Source: JBBRMQ01 sp038230775 (GTDB lineage: Bacteria > Acidobacteriota > Thermoanaerobaculia > Gp7-AA8). From it: DNA of 13,828 bases. Where the stretch lies: contig JBBRMQ010000100.1 in assembly GCA_038230775.1 (NCBI GenBank), forward strand, positions 1 through 13,828. Reading direction: 5' to 3'. Position 1 is the first letter of the stretch. Every line of letters starts with the position of its first letter. The notes under the pieces are model-generated. The model had not been told where the DNA came from. It saw only the letters and a program-made list of their open reading frames with translations, and searched no databases. Shown piece after piece: positions 1 through 6,671 of the stretch. Both the position numbers and the translations under genes were made by a program.

Positions 1-411
1 GAGGCGCGCGCGATCTTCGAGCAGATCGACGACCATCGCCTGCCACGCTGGCGAAGAGAACGACATGGCGACGCCGTTCGCAACCGCAGCCGTGATGATC
101 TGCCAGACCGTGATCTGGTGCGTATAGATCGACACGGCCAGAAAGACGGACGACAACGTCTGCACCAGCTGCGAGGCGATTACCACGCGCCGGCGGTTCA
201 GCCGATCGGCGATCACGCCGCCCGGAAGCATCAGAAAGAACATCGGCAGGGAGTTCGCGAAGCCGACGAAGCCGAGGAGAAAGGGAGAGTCCGTGAGGCG
301 GTAGACGAGCCAACCCTCGGCGATCGCCTGCATCCACGAGCCGACGTTGGAGACGAATTGCGCGCTCCAGAAACGCCGGTAGTCCCGTTCGGCAAACGCC
401 TCGAAAGCCAT
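1..411 (-). CDS. MFS transporter (EntS/MFS_3-like), N-terminal part, cut by window edge
   Basis: This is the first 137 codons of an inner-membrane exporter of the major facilitator superfamily. The protein begins MAFEAFAERDYRRFWSAQF, and the block around residues 14-40 (FWSAQF, NVGSWMQ, GWLVYRLT) is typical of the EntS/MFS_3 branch, which exports siderophores, drugs and other small molecules. A first membrane helix is followed by a second (about residues 43-63) and then by the loop motif GGVIADRLNRRR, the MFS motif A between helices 2 and 3. Two further hydrophobic stretches follow before the edge. The reading frame is open to base 1, so the rest lies outside the window. ATG at 411 is the only good start, because the motif order begins immediately after it. 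No Shine-Dalgarno is visible. The gene is divergent from the phosphatase gene at 521. The family is clear, but the substrate cannot be told. Confidence 0.9.
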   Translation of the reverse strand, partial: MAFEAFAERDYRRFWSAQFVSNVGSWMQAIAEGWLVYRLTDSPFLLGFVGFANSLPMFFLMLPGGVIADRLNRRRVVIASQLVQTLSSVFLAVSIYTHQITVWQIITAAVANGVAMSFSSPAWQAMVVDLLEDRARL

Positions 412-520
412 GGGTTCGGATGGTAAACTGTCCCGAACTGCAGAGTAAGGCTGGAAGGAAGTAAGAGCCGGTAGCGAGCAGGTTCTACTTCGTCTACGGC
501 CTTACGGTCCTTACCCGAAC
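412..520. promoter_or_regulatory. Divergent intergenic region, probable promoters for both neighbours
   Basis: This 109-base gap separates two divergent genes, so promoters for both should lie in or near it. I see no convincing -35/-10 pair and no Shine-Dalgarno before either start codon. A TACCAT hexamer ends 8 bases before the exporter ATG (minus strand). A TACGGT hexamer ends 12 bases before the phosphatase ATG (plus strand). Both fit the loose TANNNT -10 form and would give very short leaders, but such hexamers are common by chance. The call rests mainly on gene orientation. Confidence 0.35.
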
Positions 521-2059
521 ATGTTTGACCAGGAACGCCGCCGCGCCGAGCGATTGCTGCTCTCGTCTCCAATTACAGGCCAGGTGCAGGAGCGCATGGT
601 CAGGATGATCGACATCGGCGGCGCCGGTGCGCGCGTCGAGCACGACGAGCCGCTGATGGCCGGTGGCCCGCATAAATTGCGGTTCCGCTTCGACGGCGAG
701 GAAGTGATCGTCGACTGCACGATCGTCCACTCGGACGAGCGCTCCGGAATCTTTTCCTCCGGGCTGCGCTTCGTCGGAGCCGAATCGCGGCCGCTCAAGC
801 GCGTCATCGACTCGCTGGCCGATCGCGACGAGATGGAGCGGCTGCGCACGCTCGTCGAGGCGTCGAAGCTCATCAACTCATCGATCGAGGCCGATGCGCT
901 GTTTGCGTCGATTCTCACCGTCGCGCGCCGCGAGCTTCATGTCGAGCGGGGCACGCTCTACTTCGTCGACGAGGAGGCGGGCGAGATCTGGACCAAGATC
1001 GCGGGCGACCTCTCGACGCAGATCCGTCTGCCGATCGGCAAGGGTCTAGCCGGCACCGTCGCCGCGACGGGCGAGCCCGTCATTCTTCACGACGCCTACG
1101 CCGATCCGCGATTCGATCGATCGCAGGATCAGAAGACCGGCTATCACACGAGATCGATGCTCTGTGTTCCCATCCGCAATCGGCAGCAGAAGATCGTCGG
1201 CGTGCTGCAGCTGCTGAACAAGACCATCGGCACGTTCGGAGCGCGCGACCTGGAATTCCTGAGCGGAATCTCTGATCACATGGCGATCGCCATGGAGAAT
1301 GCCACGTTGCATATCGAGCTGCTCGAGAAGCAGCGCATGGAGCAGGAGCTGCAGCTCGGGCGCGAGATTCAGGGGCGCCTCCTGCCGAATGCTCCGGTCG
1401 ATGTGCGGGACACGCAATTGGCCGCACTGAGCGTGCCGTGCTACGAAGTCGGCGGCGACTACTACGACTTCATCGAGCTTCCCAACGGCGACCTCGGCCT
1501 GGCCATCGGCGATGTGTCGGGCAAAGGGGTCGCTGCCGCACTGATCATGTCCAGCGTCCAGGCCGCCCTTCGCGTTGCGGCACCGATCGAAGACGATCTT
1601 GCGCGGCTGGTGCAACGTCTGAACGCTCTGATCTACAGAAGCGCAAGAGGCCGCAAGTACGCGACGTTCTTTTTCGGGCGCTACACGCCCTCGACCGGCA
1701 CACTTCGTTATGTGAATGCCGGCCACAACGCGCCGTTCGTTGCCACCGCGGACGGAATGCGCGAGCTGCCCGCGACGGGCAAACCGATCGGCATCTTCCC
1801 CGACTCGACGTACGACGAAGCCGAAGTAGATCTCGCACCGGGATCGACGCTCTTCCTGTACACCGACGGTCTCAACGAGGCCGCCGATCCGGAAGAAGAG
1901 GAGTTCGGCACGCCTCGCCTGCGCGAACTCTTCGTCGAAGAGCACAAGAGCGCCACAGGCGACATCCCGAAGCGCGTCGTCGACGCCGTGACACGATTCG
2001 AGCGCGGCGCGAAAGCGACCGACGACAAGACGATTGTCATCCTGCGACGGCAGGGCTAG
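521..2059 (+). CDS. PilZ-GAF-SpoIIE/PP2C serine phosphatase (RsbU-like)
   Basis: This 512-residue soluble signalling phosphatase combines three modules. Residues 5-95 look like a PilZ domain, which binds cyclic di-GMP: an RxxxR motif (R7 to R11), DIGGAGAR at 31-38 in place of the usual D/N-x-S-x-x-G, and GLRFV at 81-85. Residues 105-260 form a GAF sensor domain with the typical GKGLAG, RSMLCVPI and VLQLLNK blocks. A coiled signalling helix at about 262-290 (ELLEKQ, REIQGRLLP) leads into a PP2C-type SpoIIE catalytic domain at 300-510. The metal-binding acidic residues are visible in GGDYYDF (D313), GDVSGKG (D331), YTDGLNEA (D449) and DDKT (D501, D502). Relatives dephosphorylate anti-sigma-factor antagonists and so control alternative sigma factors. 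No such partner gene is in the window. The PilZ serine is replaced by Gly33, so cyclic di-GMP binding is likely but not assured. Confidence 0.93.
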   Translation: MFDQERRRAERLLLSSPITGQVQERMVRMIDIGGAGARVEHDEPLMAGGPHKLRFRFDGEEVIVDCTIVHSDERSGIFSSGLRFVGAESRPLKRVIDSLADRDEMERLRTLVEASKLINSSIEADALFASILTVARRELHVERGTLYFVDEEAGEIWTKIAGDLSTQIRLPIGKGLAGTVAATGEPVILHDAYADPRFDRSQDQKTGYHTRSMLCVPIRNRQQKIVGVLQLLNKTIGTFGARDLEFLSGISDHMAIAMENATLHIELLEKQRMEQELQLGREIQGRLLPNAPVDVRDTQLAALSVPCYEVGGDYYDFIELPNGDLGLAIGDVSGKGVAAALIMSSVQAALRVAAPIEDDLARLVQRLNALIYRSARGRKYATFFFGRYTPSTGTLRYVNAGHNAPFVATADGMRELPATGKPIGIFPDSTYDEAEVDLAPGSTLFLYTDGLNEAADPEEEEFGTPRLRELFVEEHKSATGDIPKRVVDAVTRFERGAKATDDKTIVILRRQG

Positions 2060-2117
2060 TGTGAGGATCGGCTTCAGCCGGTCACGGTGCAGGCCGGCTG
2101 AAGCCGGCCCACACACT
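2058..2117. repeat. REP-like palindromic repeat, copy 1, between convergent genes
   Basis: Twelve-base arms GGCTTCAGCCGG (2070-2081) and CCGGCTGAAGCC (2094-2105) are perfectly complementary around a 12-base loop. Outer arms AGTGT (2058-2062) and ACACT (2113-2117) close the element. Its first two bases are the last two of the phosphatase TAG stop codon. It fills most of the 75-base gap between two convergent genes and could act as a bidirectional terminator, though it has no T-run. A second copy, shorter in the loop, lies inside the E1 gene at 10414-10465. Confidence 0.9.
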
Positions 2118-2134
2118 GCTTCCCGAATGCTGCG

Positions 2135-4942
2135 CTAGAAATTCGTCGTATCGAATCCGCCGCACGCGCTGCCCGCCGGCTTCGTGTACGTGCGCAGTTT
2201 CCCCGTCGCCGTGTCGGTCACTGAGAGCGTGTACTCGAAGTCGGTGAGGCCCCCGTAGAAGACCCAGTAGTGGCCGTCGACGCTCGTGGCATTCACGATC
2301 TTCACGAACACCTCCACGTTGTTCACGTCACCGGTGAGTCCAGGCAGCGTGTAGAAGCCCGACTCATCGTTCTTCTGCAGCGTAACGCCCGACGCGCTCT
2401 GGCCGGTTCGCGGATCGCGCGCCATGAGCGACACGCTGAAGCGATTGCTCATGAGCGCAAGCTGCGAGCTCGTCGCCGAAGCGCGGGACAAGGAGGTACG
2501 GCTATCCGTCATCGTGTTCGCGACACAGGAACCCGCCGGCAGTTGACCGGAGCCGGTATCGTAGCCACCCTTCGCGTCGCCGGGCCCGTGGTAGTACTGG
2601 CGCACCTGGCCGCTGGTGGTGTCGGTGACGTACAGCGAGTATTCGACGTCGGTAAGGCCGCCGTAGAACACCCATGGCACTCCTGCCACCGGTCCCAGCA
2701 CCTTCACGAACACCTCGGGATTGGCCGCATCGCCGGTCAGCTCGGGCAGGCTGAAGTAACCGAACTCGCCGGTCTGCGCGGTCCCGTATCCGACGGCGGT
2801 CCTGCCGGTGCGCTGGTCGCGAGCGTTGAGCGTGACCTTGTAACGGGCGCTATTGAGGATCAGCTGATTGTTCGGGGCCGCCACGATCGTTCGCGCGCGC
2901 ATGCTGCTCGTGAGTCCGTTCGATACCGAGAGCGTCACGTTGTACGTCGCTGCCGAGGTGTAGGTGTGCGTCGGATTTTTCTGGGTCGAGGAGGAGCCGT
3001 CGCCGAAGTTCCATGACCACGCCGTCGGCGAGCCCGACGACGCATCGGTGAACGAAGTCGCCGATCCCGCGACCGGCGCGCTCGGCGACCACGCAAAGTC
3101 AGCCTGCACCGGTGGGATCGCCGGACTGGACGAGGTGACGTTGACGGCCGCGGAGTATTGCGTCTGCGCAGCGCCGTCGCTCACCATCAGATAGATGATG
3201 TACTGACCGGCGGAAGCGAACGTGTGCGTCGGATTCGTCGAGGTGGAGACGAACCCGTCACCGAAGTTCCATGTGCGGCTCGTGATGGTTCCGGTCGAGC
3301 CATCCGTAAACGAGAAGACGGTCTGCCCCGCGATGCCGCTCGACGGAGCGACGGTGAAGTAGGCCCTCAGCGTCGGCGCGCCTGTAACGCTCAACGAAAC
3401 GGTGTTTGACGGCGCCGATTCGCCGCCCGCGTTGTAGGCCGTGATGTAGAGCCGGTAGCTGCCGGCACCGGCATTGGTGACGGTGCCGCTCGAGGCGCCT
3501 GCCCCGAACGATCCGCTCACGCGACCGAACGCGCCGCCGTTGTAGGAAATGTAGACGTAGAAGCCGCTCTCGTTCGTCGAGTTCCGCGTCCACTGCAGAG
3601 TGATGTTCGATCCCGAGACGGCCCCGGTGAGATTGGACGGCGCGGTCGGAGCGGTGGTCGTCGGAGTGGGCGTGGTGGTCGTTCCGCTCGGATAGAGCCA
3701 TTGCACGGCCAGCACGTCGTCGGGACGCGGTGTGACGCCCAAACCAGTGACGGACGGATACATGAGGGCGGTGGGGTCGGTGCTGTGTCCCAGGCCGAGC
3801 GTGTGGCCGAACTCGTGCGCCACGATCTCGGCGAGACGCGAGCTCGAGATGCCCGTCGTCGCAGAGACGTTGTCCTGAATCGTCAGGTTCGCTTCGATGA
3901 TCTCGTACGCCTGATGCGCGCCTGCGGTGTGCGTGGCGTCGGCATTGATCGTCGCGTTGAAGGCGCCGCCGGCGGAAACGCCGTTGAATCCGCCCTGACC
4001 GACGACGCCGCCGGTCTTCGGATCCCACGAGCCGGAAATCTCGCTCTTCGGATCGTTGAAGAGGACTTCATTGATGCCGTTGGTGGCCGAGAGCCCGCCC
4101 GGATTCGTGCCGCTCTCCGCGCCGGCATAGGTGTAACTGATCTTCGCGCCGGCGACCGAGTTCCAGTGCCCCATCGCGCTCTGGATCTCGCTGGCGCCAC
4201 CGCCGGGGTAGCCGGGCTGCGTTCCGTAGCTGTACCAGCTTGCGCTCTGTCCGCGATCGAAACGGAACCAGCGATAGATCGTCGGTTCCGAGATCATGGT
4301 GAAGTTCTGCGTGATCGGAAGCTGCTGATTGGCGTGCGGTTTCGGGATCTCGGAATCGAGAATCGGGTTCTCGATGCCGTAGTTCGCTCCTGCGACCTTG
4401 CCAGCCGCACGCGCCGTGACGTAGGACTCGAAGCCGGTTGCATCACGCTGAATGTTCTTCGCCTCGATCGGTTGAAAGCGCGCGTCGAGCAACTGCACGT
4501 TTGCCATCGCGCTGTCGCGAAGCCAGAGACGACGTCCGTTCAGAGCACGCTCTTCGGAGAACTTGCCGACGAAGAGGTCGGTGGTCTGATAATCGCCGCG
4601 TGAGGTCGGGGTGAGGAACACGAGCACGCGCTCATTCGCCACATACTCCGGCGACCCGAATACCTTGCTGATGCGGTCGCCGATCTGGCCACCGATCTCG
4701 CGGATCGTGATCTCTCCCGTCGCGTTGCCTTTGATCGTTCGATTGACGGCGAGCTTCGTCTCCGTCCAGATCTCATTGCCGTTCTGAATTGCAGTCGTGG
4801 ACACCACCGTGCCTTCGACGATCACCGCGGATTTCGCGATCAACTGATCATCGGTAGGCAGCACGATGGTCGTCGCAGAAGCAGCTTCTGCAATCCCCAT
4901 CAACAAGACACACGTCAACCAGTACGCCTTCGAGGGTTTCAA
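2135..4942 (-). CDS. Secreted matrixin-type zinc metalloprotease with FN3, two PKD and duplicated C-terminal domains
   Basis: This is a predicted exported protease of 935 residues. It starts at TTG 4942 behind AAGGAG with a 7-base spacer, and residues 1-24 are a signal peptide (KPSK, then a hydrophobic core, then AEAASA). Residues 25-180 are an uncharacterised N-terminal domain. The catalytic domain spans about 220-418, with the zinc site HEFGHTLGLGH (H376, E377, H380, H386) and a Met-turn ALMYP (M394), as in matrixin metzincins. A Thr/Pro linker (419-436) leads to a fibronectin-III-like domain (434-521) and two PKD domains (524-603 and 612-689, each with WNFGDG). Two related domains of about 100 residues end the protein (697-796 and 832-932); they share EVFVK, WVFYGGLTD, EY-L-VTDT and GG-DT. 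It is probably a secreted or surface protease for protein or polymer degradation. The next gene upstream on the same strand is HAD, 173 bases away. The substrate is unknown. Confidence 0.9.
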   Translation of the reverse strand: MKPSKAYWLTCVLLMGIAEAASATTIVLPTDDQLIAKSAVIVEGTVVSTTAIQNGNEIWTETKLAVNRTIKGNATGEITIREIGGQIGDRISKVFGSPEYVANERVLVFLTPTSRGDYQTTDLFVGKFSEERALNGRRLWLRDSAMANVQLLDARFQPIEAKNIQRDATGFESYVTARAAGKVAGANYGIENPILDSEIPKPHANQQLPITQNFTMISEPTIYRWFRFDRGQSASWYSYGTQPGYPGGGASEIQSAMGHWNSVAGAKISYTYAGAESGTNPGGLSATNGINEVLFNDPKSEISGSWDPKTGGVVGQGGFNGVSAGGAFNATINADATHTAGAHQAYEIIEANLTIQDNVSATTGISSSRLAEIVAHEFGHTLGLGHSTDPTALMYPSVTGLGVTPRPDDVLAVQWLYPSGTTTTPTPTTTAPTAPSNLTGAVSGSNITLQWTRNSTNESGFYVYISYNGGAFGRVSGSFGAGASSGTVTNAGAGSYRLYITAYNAGGESAPSNTVSLSVTGAPTLRAYFTVAPSSGIAGQTVFSFTDGSTGTITSRTWNFGDGFVSTSTNPTHTFASAGQYIIYLMVSDGAAQTQYSAAVNVTSSSPAIPPVQADFAWSPSAPVAGSATSFTDASSGSPTAWSWNFGDGSSSTQKNPTHTYTSAATYNVTLSVSNGLTSSMRARTIVAAPNNQLILNSARYKVTLNARDQRTGRTAVGYGTAQTGEFGYFSLPELTGDAANPEVFVKVLGPVAGVPWVFYGGLTDVEYSLYVTDTTSGQVRQYYHGPGDAKGGYDTGSGQLPAGSCVANTMTDSRTSLSRASATSSQLALMSNRFSVSLMARDPRTGQSASGVTLQKNDESGFYTLPGLTGDVNNVEVFVKIVNATSVDGHYWVFYGGLTDFEYTLSVTDTATGKLRTYTKPAGSACGGFDTTNF

Positions 4943-4949
4943 CCTGGGT

Positions 4950-4955
4950 CTCCTT
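4950..4955 (-). promoter_or_regulatory. Shine-Dalgarno that fixes the protease start at TTG
   Basis: On the minus strand, AAGGAG is followed by 7 bases and then TTG AAA CCC. This outranks an in-frame ATG 132 bases further upstream (5074). That longer form would put 44 charged, non-hydrophobic residues before the signal peptide and has no clear ribosome binding site. Confidence 0.8.
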
Positions 4956-4993
4956 CTTACGAGACGATGAAACGCGATTTCTCCCGCGTACAC

Positions 4994-5007
4994 CCGATTC
5001 GAATCGG
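4994..5007. promoter_or_regulatory. 14-bp perfect palindrome in the protease leader
   Basis: CCGATTCGAATCGG is a perfect 14-base palindrome 52 bases upstream of the protease start, inside the 173-base leader between HAD and the protease. It could be an operator for a dimeric regulator. The leader also contains an AT-rich patch at 5040-5090 (minus strand TATTATCAATAA), which would suit a promoter, but no clean -35/-10 pair can be assigned. No regulator can be named. Confidence 0.3.
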
Positions 5008-5115
5008 CGCGGAAGAACGGGGTCTCATGGTTTGGACTTGAAAAGTTATTGATAATACCGGACCTAAAGCGCAAATAATTTCAGCACACTCCGGCAAGGA
5101 TTCGCGTGAGCTAAG

Positions 5116-5868
5116 TCACTGGATGCCAAGGACCTGAGGGAGGTCCAGAAGGCTGGTAATCGTCGCGTCCGCAACGATCTCGAGATCGTGATCCACGGGC
5201 GGTGCGACCGCGGTTCCGCGTTTTGCCGGAATGAAGTGAACCGCCGTCATCCCGCACCGTTGAGCGCCGTGAACGTCGGCGTAGAGGTTGTCGCCGACGA
5301 ACACGATCTCGTCGTATTCGACGCCGAGGGCCTGGCGTAGCGTCTCGAAAATGGAGGGTTCGGGCTTGCACGCGCCGTGTTCGTTGGAAAAGACCATCGC
5401 ATCGAAATACGGGCCCAGCCCCACGGCGTCGAGGATCTCGCGCAGCGCGTATCCGGGCGTGCGTCCAGTGTTGCTGATCAGACCGATCGAGAATCCGCGC
5501 TGCTTCAAATCCTTCACCACCTGCGTCGCGCCCTCGACCACGGACGGAAGGACCTCGACGGCAGCGCGCGCGTACGCATCTTCAAGTGCCTCGACAGGCA
5601 TCTCGCCGATCGGCAGCTCGAGCTCCTGAAGGAAATGTTCGATCTGCGTGCGGCACGGAACGTCGAGATCTGCGGACCAGTACAACTCATGGCACCGCCG
5701 CCACAATGCGCGATAGGCCTTCTCGATCCGTTGCGCGGTATCCGCGTACCCTTCCGCGCGAAGAATCCGCTCCATGCGATCGAGCCGCAGCCGCTCCTGC
5801 GCGCGCGACAACTCCGGCGTGTCGGTGAGCAGCGTTTCCCAGAGATCGAAGGCGATGGCTTTAATCAT
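5116..5868 (-). CDS. HAD-superfamily hydrolase (subfamily IA)
   Basis: This cytosolic Rossmann-fold hydrolase of 250 residues is of normal length for the family. Motif I is FDLWETL with the nucleophile Asp8. Motif II is LISNTG (S132). Motif III is the Lys168 of ACKPEPSIF. Motif IV is FVGDNLYADVHGA (D193, D198). Residues 15-110 form the helical cap typical of subfamily I. The second Asp of the phosphatase motif DxD is Trp10 here. Relatives with FDxWGTL or FDxYGTL include haloacid dehalogenases as well as phosphatases, so the substrate class is open. The ATG at 5868 has AGGA 5 bases upstream, which directly abuts the palindrome at 5876-5990. The gene lies downstream of the DUF2203 gene on the same strand and may be cotranscribed with it. 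The substrate is not predictable from context. Confidence 0.9.
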   Translation of the reverse strand: MIKAIAFDLWETLLTDTPELSRAQERLRLDRMERILRAEGYADTAQRIEKAYRALWRRCHELYWSADLDVPCRTQIEHFLQELELPIGEMPVEALEDAYARAAVEVLPSVVEGATQVVKDLKQRGFSIGLISNTGRTPGYALREILDAVGLGPYFDAMVFSNEHGACKPEPSIFETLRQALGVEYDEIVFVGDNLYADVHGAQRCGMTAVHFIPAKRGTAVAPPVDHDLEIVADATITSLLDLPQVLGIQ

Positions 5869-5875
5869 GTTGTCC

Positions 5876-5990
5876 TGCGCCGCTGCGCGGCGCGTTATCG
5901 GTTGTCAGTTGTCGGTTCTCAAAGGCGCCAATTCGCGGTGGTTTTGACAACCGAGAACCGACAACCGACAACGCGCGGCGCAGCCGCGCA
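5876..5990. repeat. 115-bp imperfect palindrome with 7-base tandem units
   Basis: Arms 5876-5923 and 5943-5990 pair at 42 of 48 positions around a 19-base loop. Each arm has an outer GC-rich block, itself palindromic (GCGCCGCTGCGCGGCGC on the left), and three inner 7-base units. The units read GGTTGTC, AGTTGTC, GGTTCTC on the left; the right arm, read on the opposite strand, has GGTTGTC, GGTTCTC, GGTTGTC. The element fills nearly all of the 125-base gap between the DUF2203 and HAD genes. It probably belongs to a dispersed intergenic repeat family. In RNA it would form a long hairpin between the two cistrons. Confidence 0.9.
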
Positions 5991-5993
5991 GTC

Positions 5994-6293
5994 TTACTGC
6001 AATTTCACGCGTCCGCGGAATCCATCGTCGTAGCCATGAAAGTATTGAAGCGAAGGTTCCGCGTGCGACCAGCAGTAGTAGCCGCTGCCGTTGTCGAAGT
6101 CGACGAGCCAGAGTCCCTTCACCTCGAGACCCATGTCGATGAGCGCCTCCGCCCAAGCGCTGACGAGCCGCTGGTACTCGGCGGAGTTCGCATCGTCTGC
6201 CAGCTCTTCCACGGCGGCGACCGCGCCGTCGGTCAGCCGCTGCACTTCGGGCAGCAGTTCCGCGGCCTGCTCGTACGAGAAGATCTTTTTCAC
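5994..6293 (-). CDS. DUF2203 family protein
   Basis: This small soluble protein of 99 residues matches DUF2203: an N-terminal FSYEQAAELLPEVQRL helix, a central helical stretch, then IDMGLEVKGLWLVDFDN, YYCWSHAEPSLQYFHG and a final DDGFRGRVKL. The acidic VDFD and the CW-x3-EP-x3-FH blocks are the conserved core. The family has no established function; the conserved Cys, His and acidic residues could form a metal or ligand site, but this is a guess. GTG at 6293 is the first possible start, because an in-frame TAG lies 27 bases upstream. A weak GAGAA sits about 9 bases before it. The gene is divergent from acpP, and the HAD gene follows after the 115-bp palindrome. Confidence 0.85.
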   Translation of the reverse strand: MKKIFSYEQAAELLPEVQRLTDGAVAAVEELADDANSAEYQRLVSAWAEALIDMGLEVKGLWLVDFDNGSGYYCWSHAEPSLQYFHGYDDGFRGRVKLQ

Positions 6294-6295
6294 AA

Positions 6296-6324
6296 TCGTG
6301 ATTCTCGCCGATTTGTGCTAAAAC
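6296..6324 (+). promoter_or_regulatory. Possible acpP promoter with extended -10
   Basis: TGC-TAAAAC (6316-6324) resembles an extended -10 element. A poor -35 candidate (TCGTGA, 6296-6301) lies 17 bases upstream. The predicted transcription start near 6331 would give a leader of about 40 bases before acpP. The site touches the first bases of the divergent DUF2203 gene. The gap between the two genes is only 78 bases, so a promoter here is expected. The exact hexamers are uncertain. Confidence 0.35.
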
Positions 6325-6359
6325 GCACCTCGAACTCTGAATACCCATCACAATCGGAT

Positions 6360-6364
6360 GGAGG
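6360..6364 (+). promoter_or_regulatory. acpP ribosome binding site
   Basis: GGAGG lies 7 bases before the ATG at 6372. It fixes the start of the 79-residue carrier protein and rules out a longer in-frame reading from 6036. Confidence 0.85.
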
Positions 6365-6371
6365 ACACGCG

Positions 6372-6611
6372 ATGTCGGTAGAGGAACGAGTCAAGTCAAT
6401 CATCGTCGAGCAACTGGGTGTGGACGCCGATGAGGTGACATCCGACGCATCATTCGTTGAAGACCTGGGCGCCGACTCGCTCGATCAGGTCGAGCTGATC
6501 ATGGCGTTCGAAGAAGAATTCGGCGTCGAAATCTCCGACGACGAGGCGGAAAAGATCCGTCGAGTCAAAGACGCGGTCGAGTACATCGAGAAGCGCGCCA
6601 AAGCATCGTAG
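6372..6611 (+). CDS. acpP: Acyl carrier protein
   Basis: This 79-residue acidic carrier protein holds growing fatty acyl chains on a 4'-phosphopantetheine arm. The attachment site is Ser36 in GADSLDQVELIMAFEEEFG, the canonical DSL motif at the start of helix 2. The start MSVEERVKSIIVEQLGV and the end DAVEYIEKRAKAS match ordinary bacterial AcpP in length and order. A strong GGAGG precedes it. fabF follows 60 bases downstream on the same strand, the common acpP-fabF pairing of type II fatty-acid synthesis. A hairpin with a T-run directly after the stop may end part of the transcripts, so acpP would be expressed above fabF. Identity is not in doubt. Confidence 0.98.
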   Translation: MSVEERVKSIIVEQLGVDADEVTSDASFVEDLGADSLDQVELIMAFEEEFGVEISDDEAEKIRRVKDAVEYIEKRAKAS

Positions 6612-6626
6612 CTCTACTGGTGTGGC

Positions 6627-6650
6627 GGCGGGCGCCCTCGCCCGCCTTTT
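6627..6650 (+). terminator. Terminator-like hairpin between acpP and fabF
   Basis: The 8-base arms GGCGGGCG (6627-6634) and CGCCCGCC (6639-6646) pair perfectly around a 4-base loop and are followed by TTTT. The position, 15 bases after the acpP stop, and the short T-run suit a partial intrinsic terminator or an mRNA 3'-end stabiliser. The core could instead be a dispersed GC-rich repeat. Confidence 0.6.
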
Positions 6651-6671
6651 CACGCGGACACCTCACAAGTC

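Noticed and set aside
1046..2116. Long minus-strand open frame (356 codons) across the phosphatase gene
   Set aside because: It is antisense to a gene with full domain and motif support, has no recognisable domains and is rich in Arg/Ala/Val from GC-rich third positions. Its N-terminus is read from the palindromic repeat.
3701..4603. Plus-strand open frame of 300 codons inside the protease
   Set aside because: It is a shadow of the protease on the other strand. Its composition is biased and it has no motifs.
6036..6611. 191-residue reading of acpP with an N-terminal extension
   Set aside because: The extra part is antisense to the DUF2203 gene. GGAGG and the standard AcpP length place the start at 6372.
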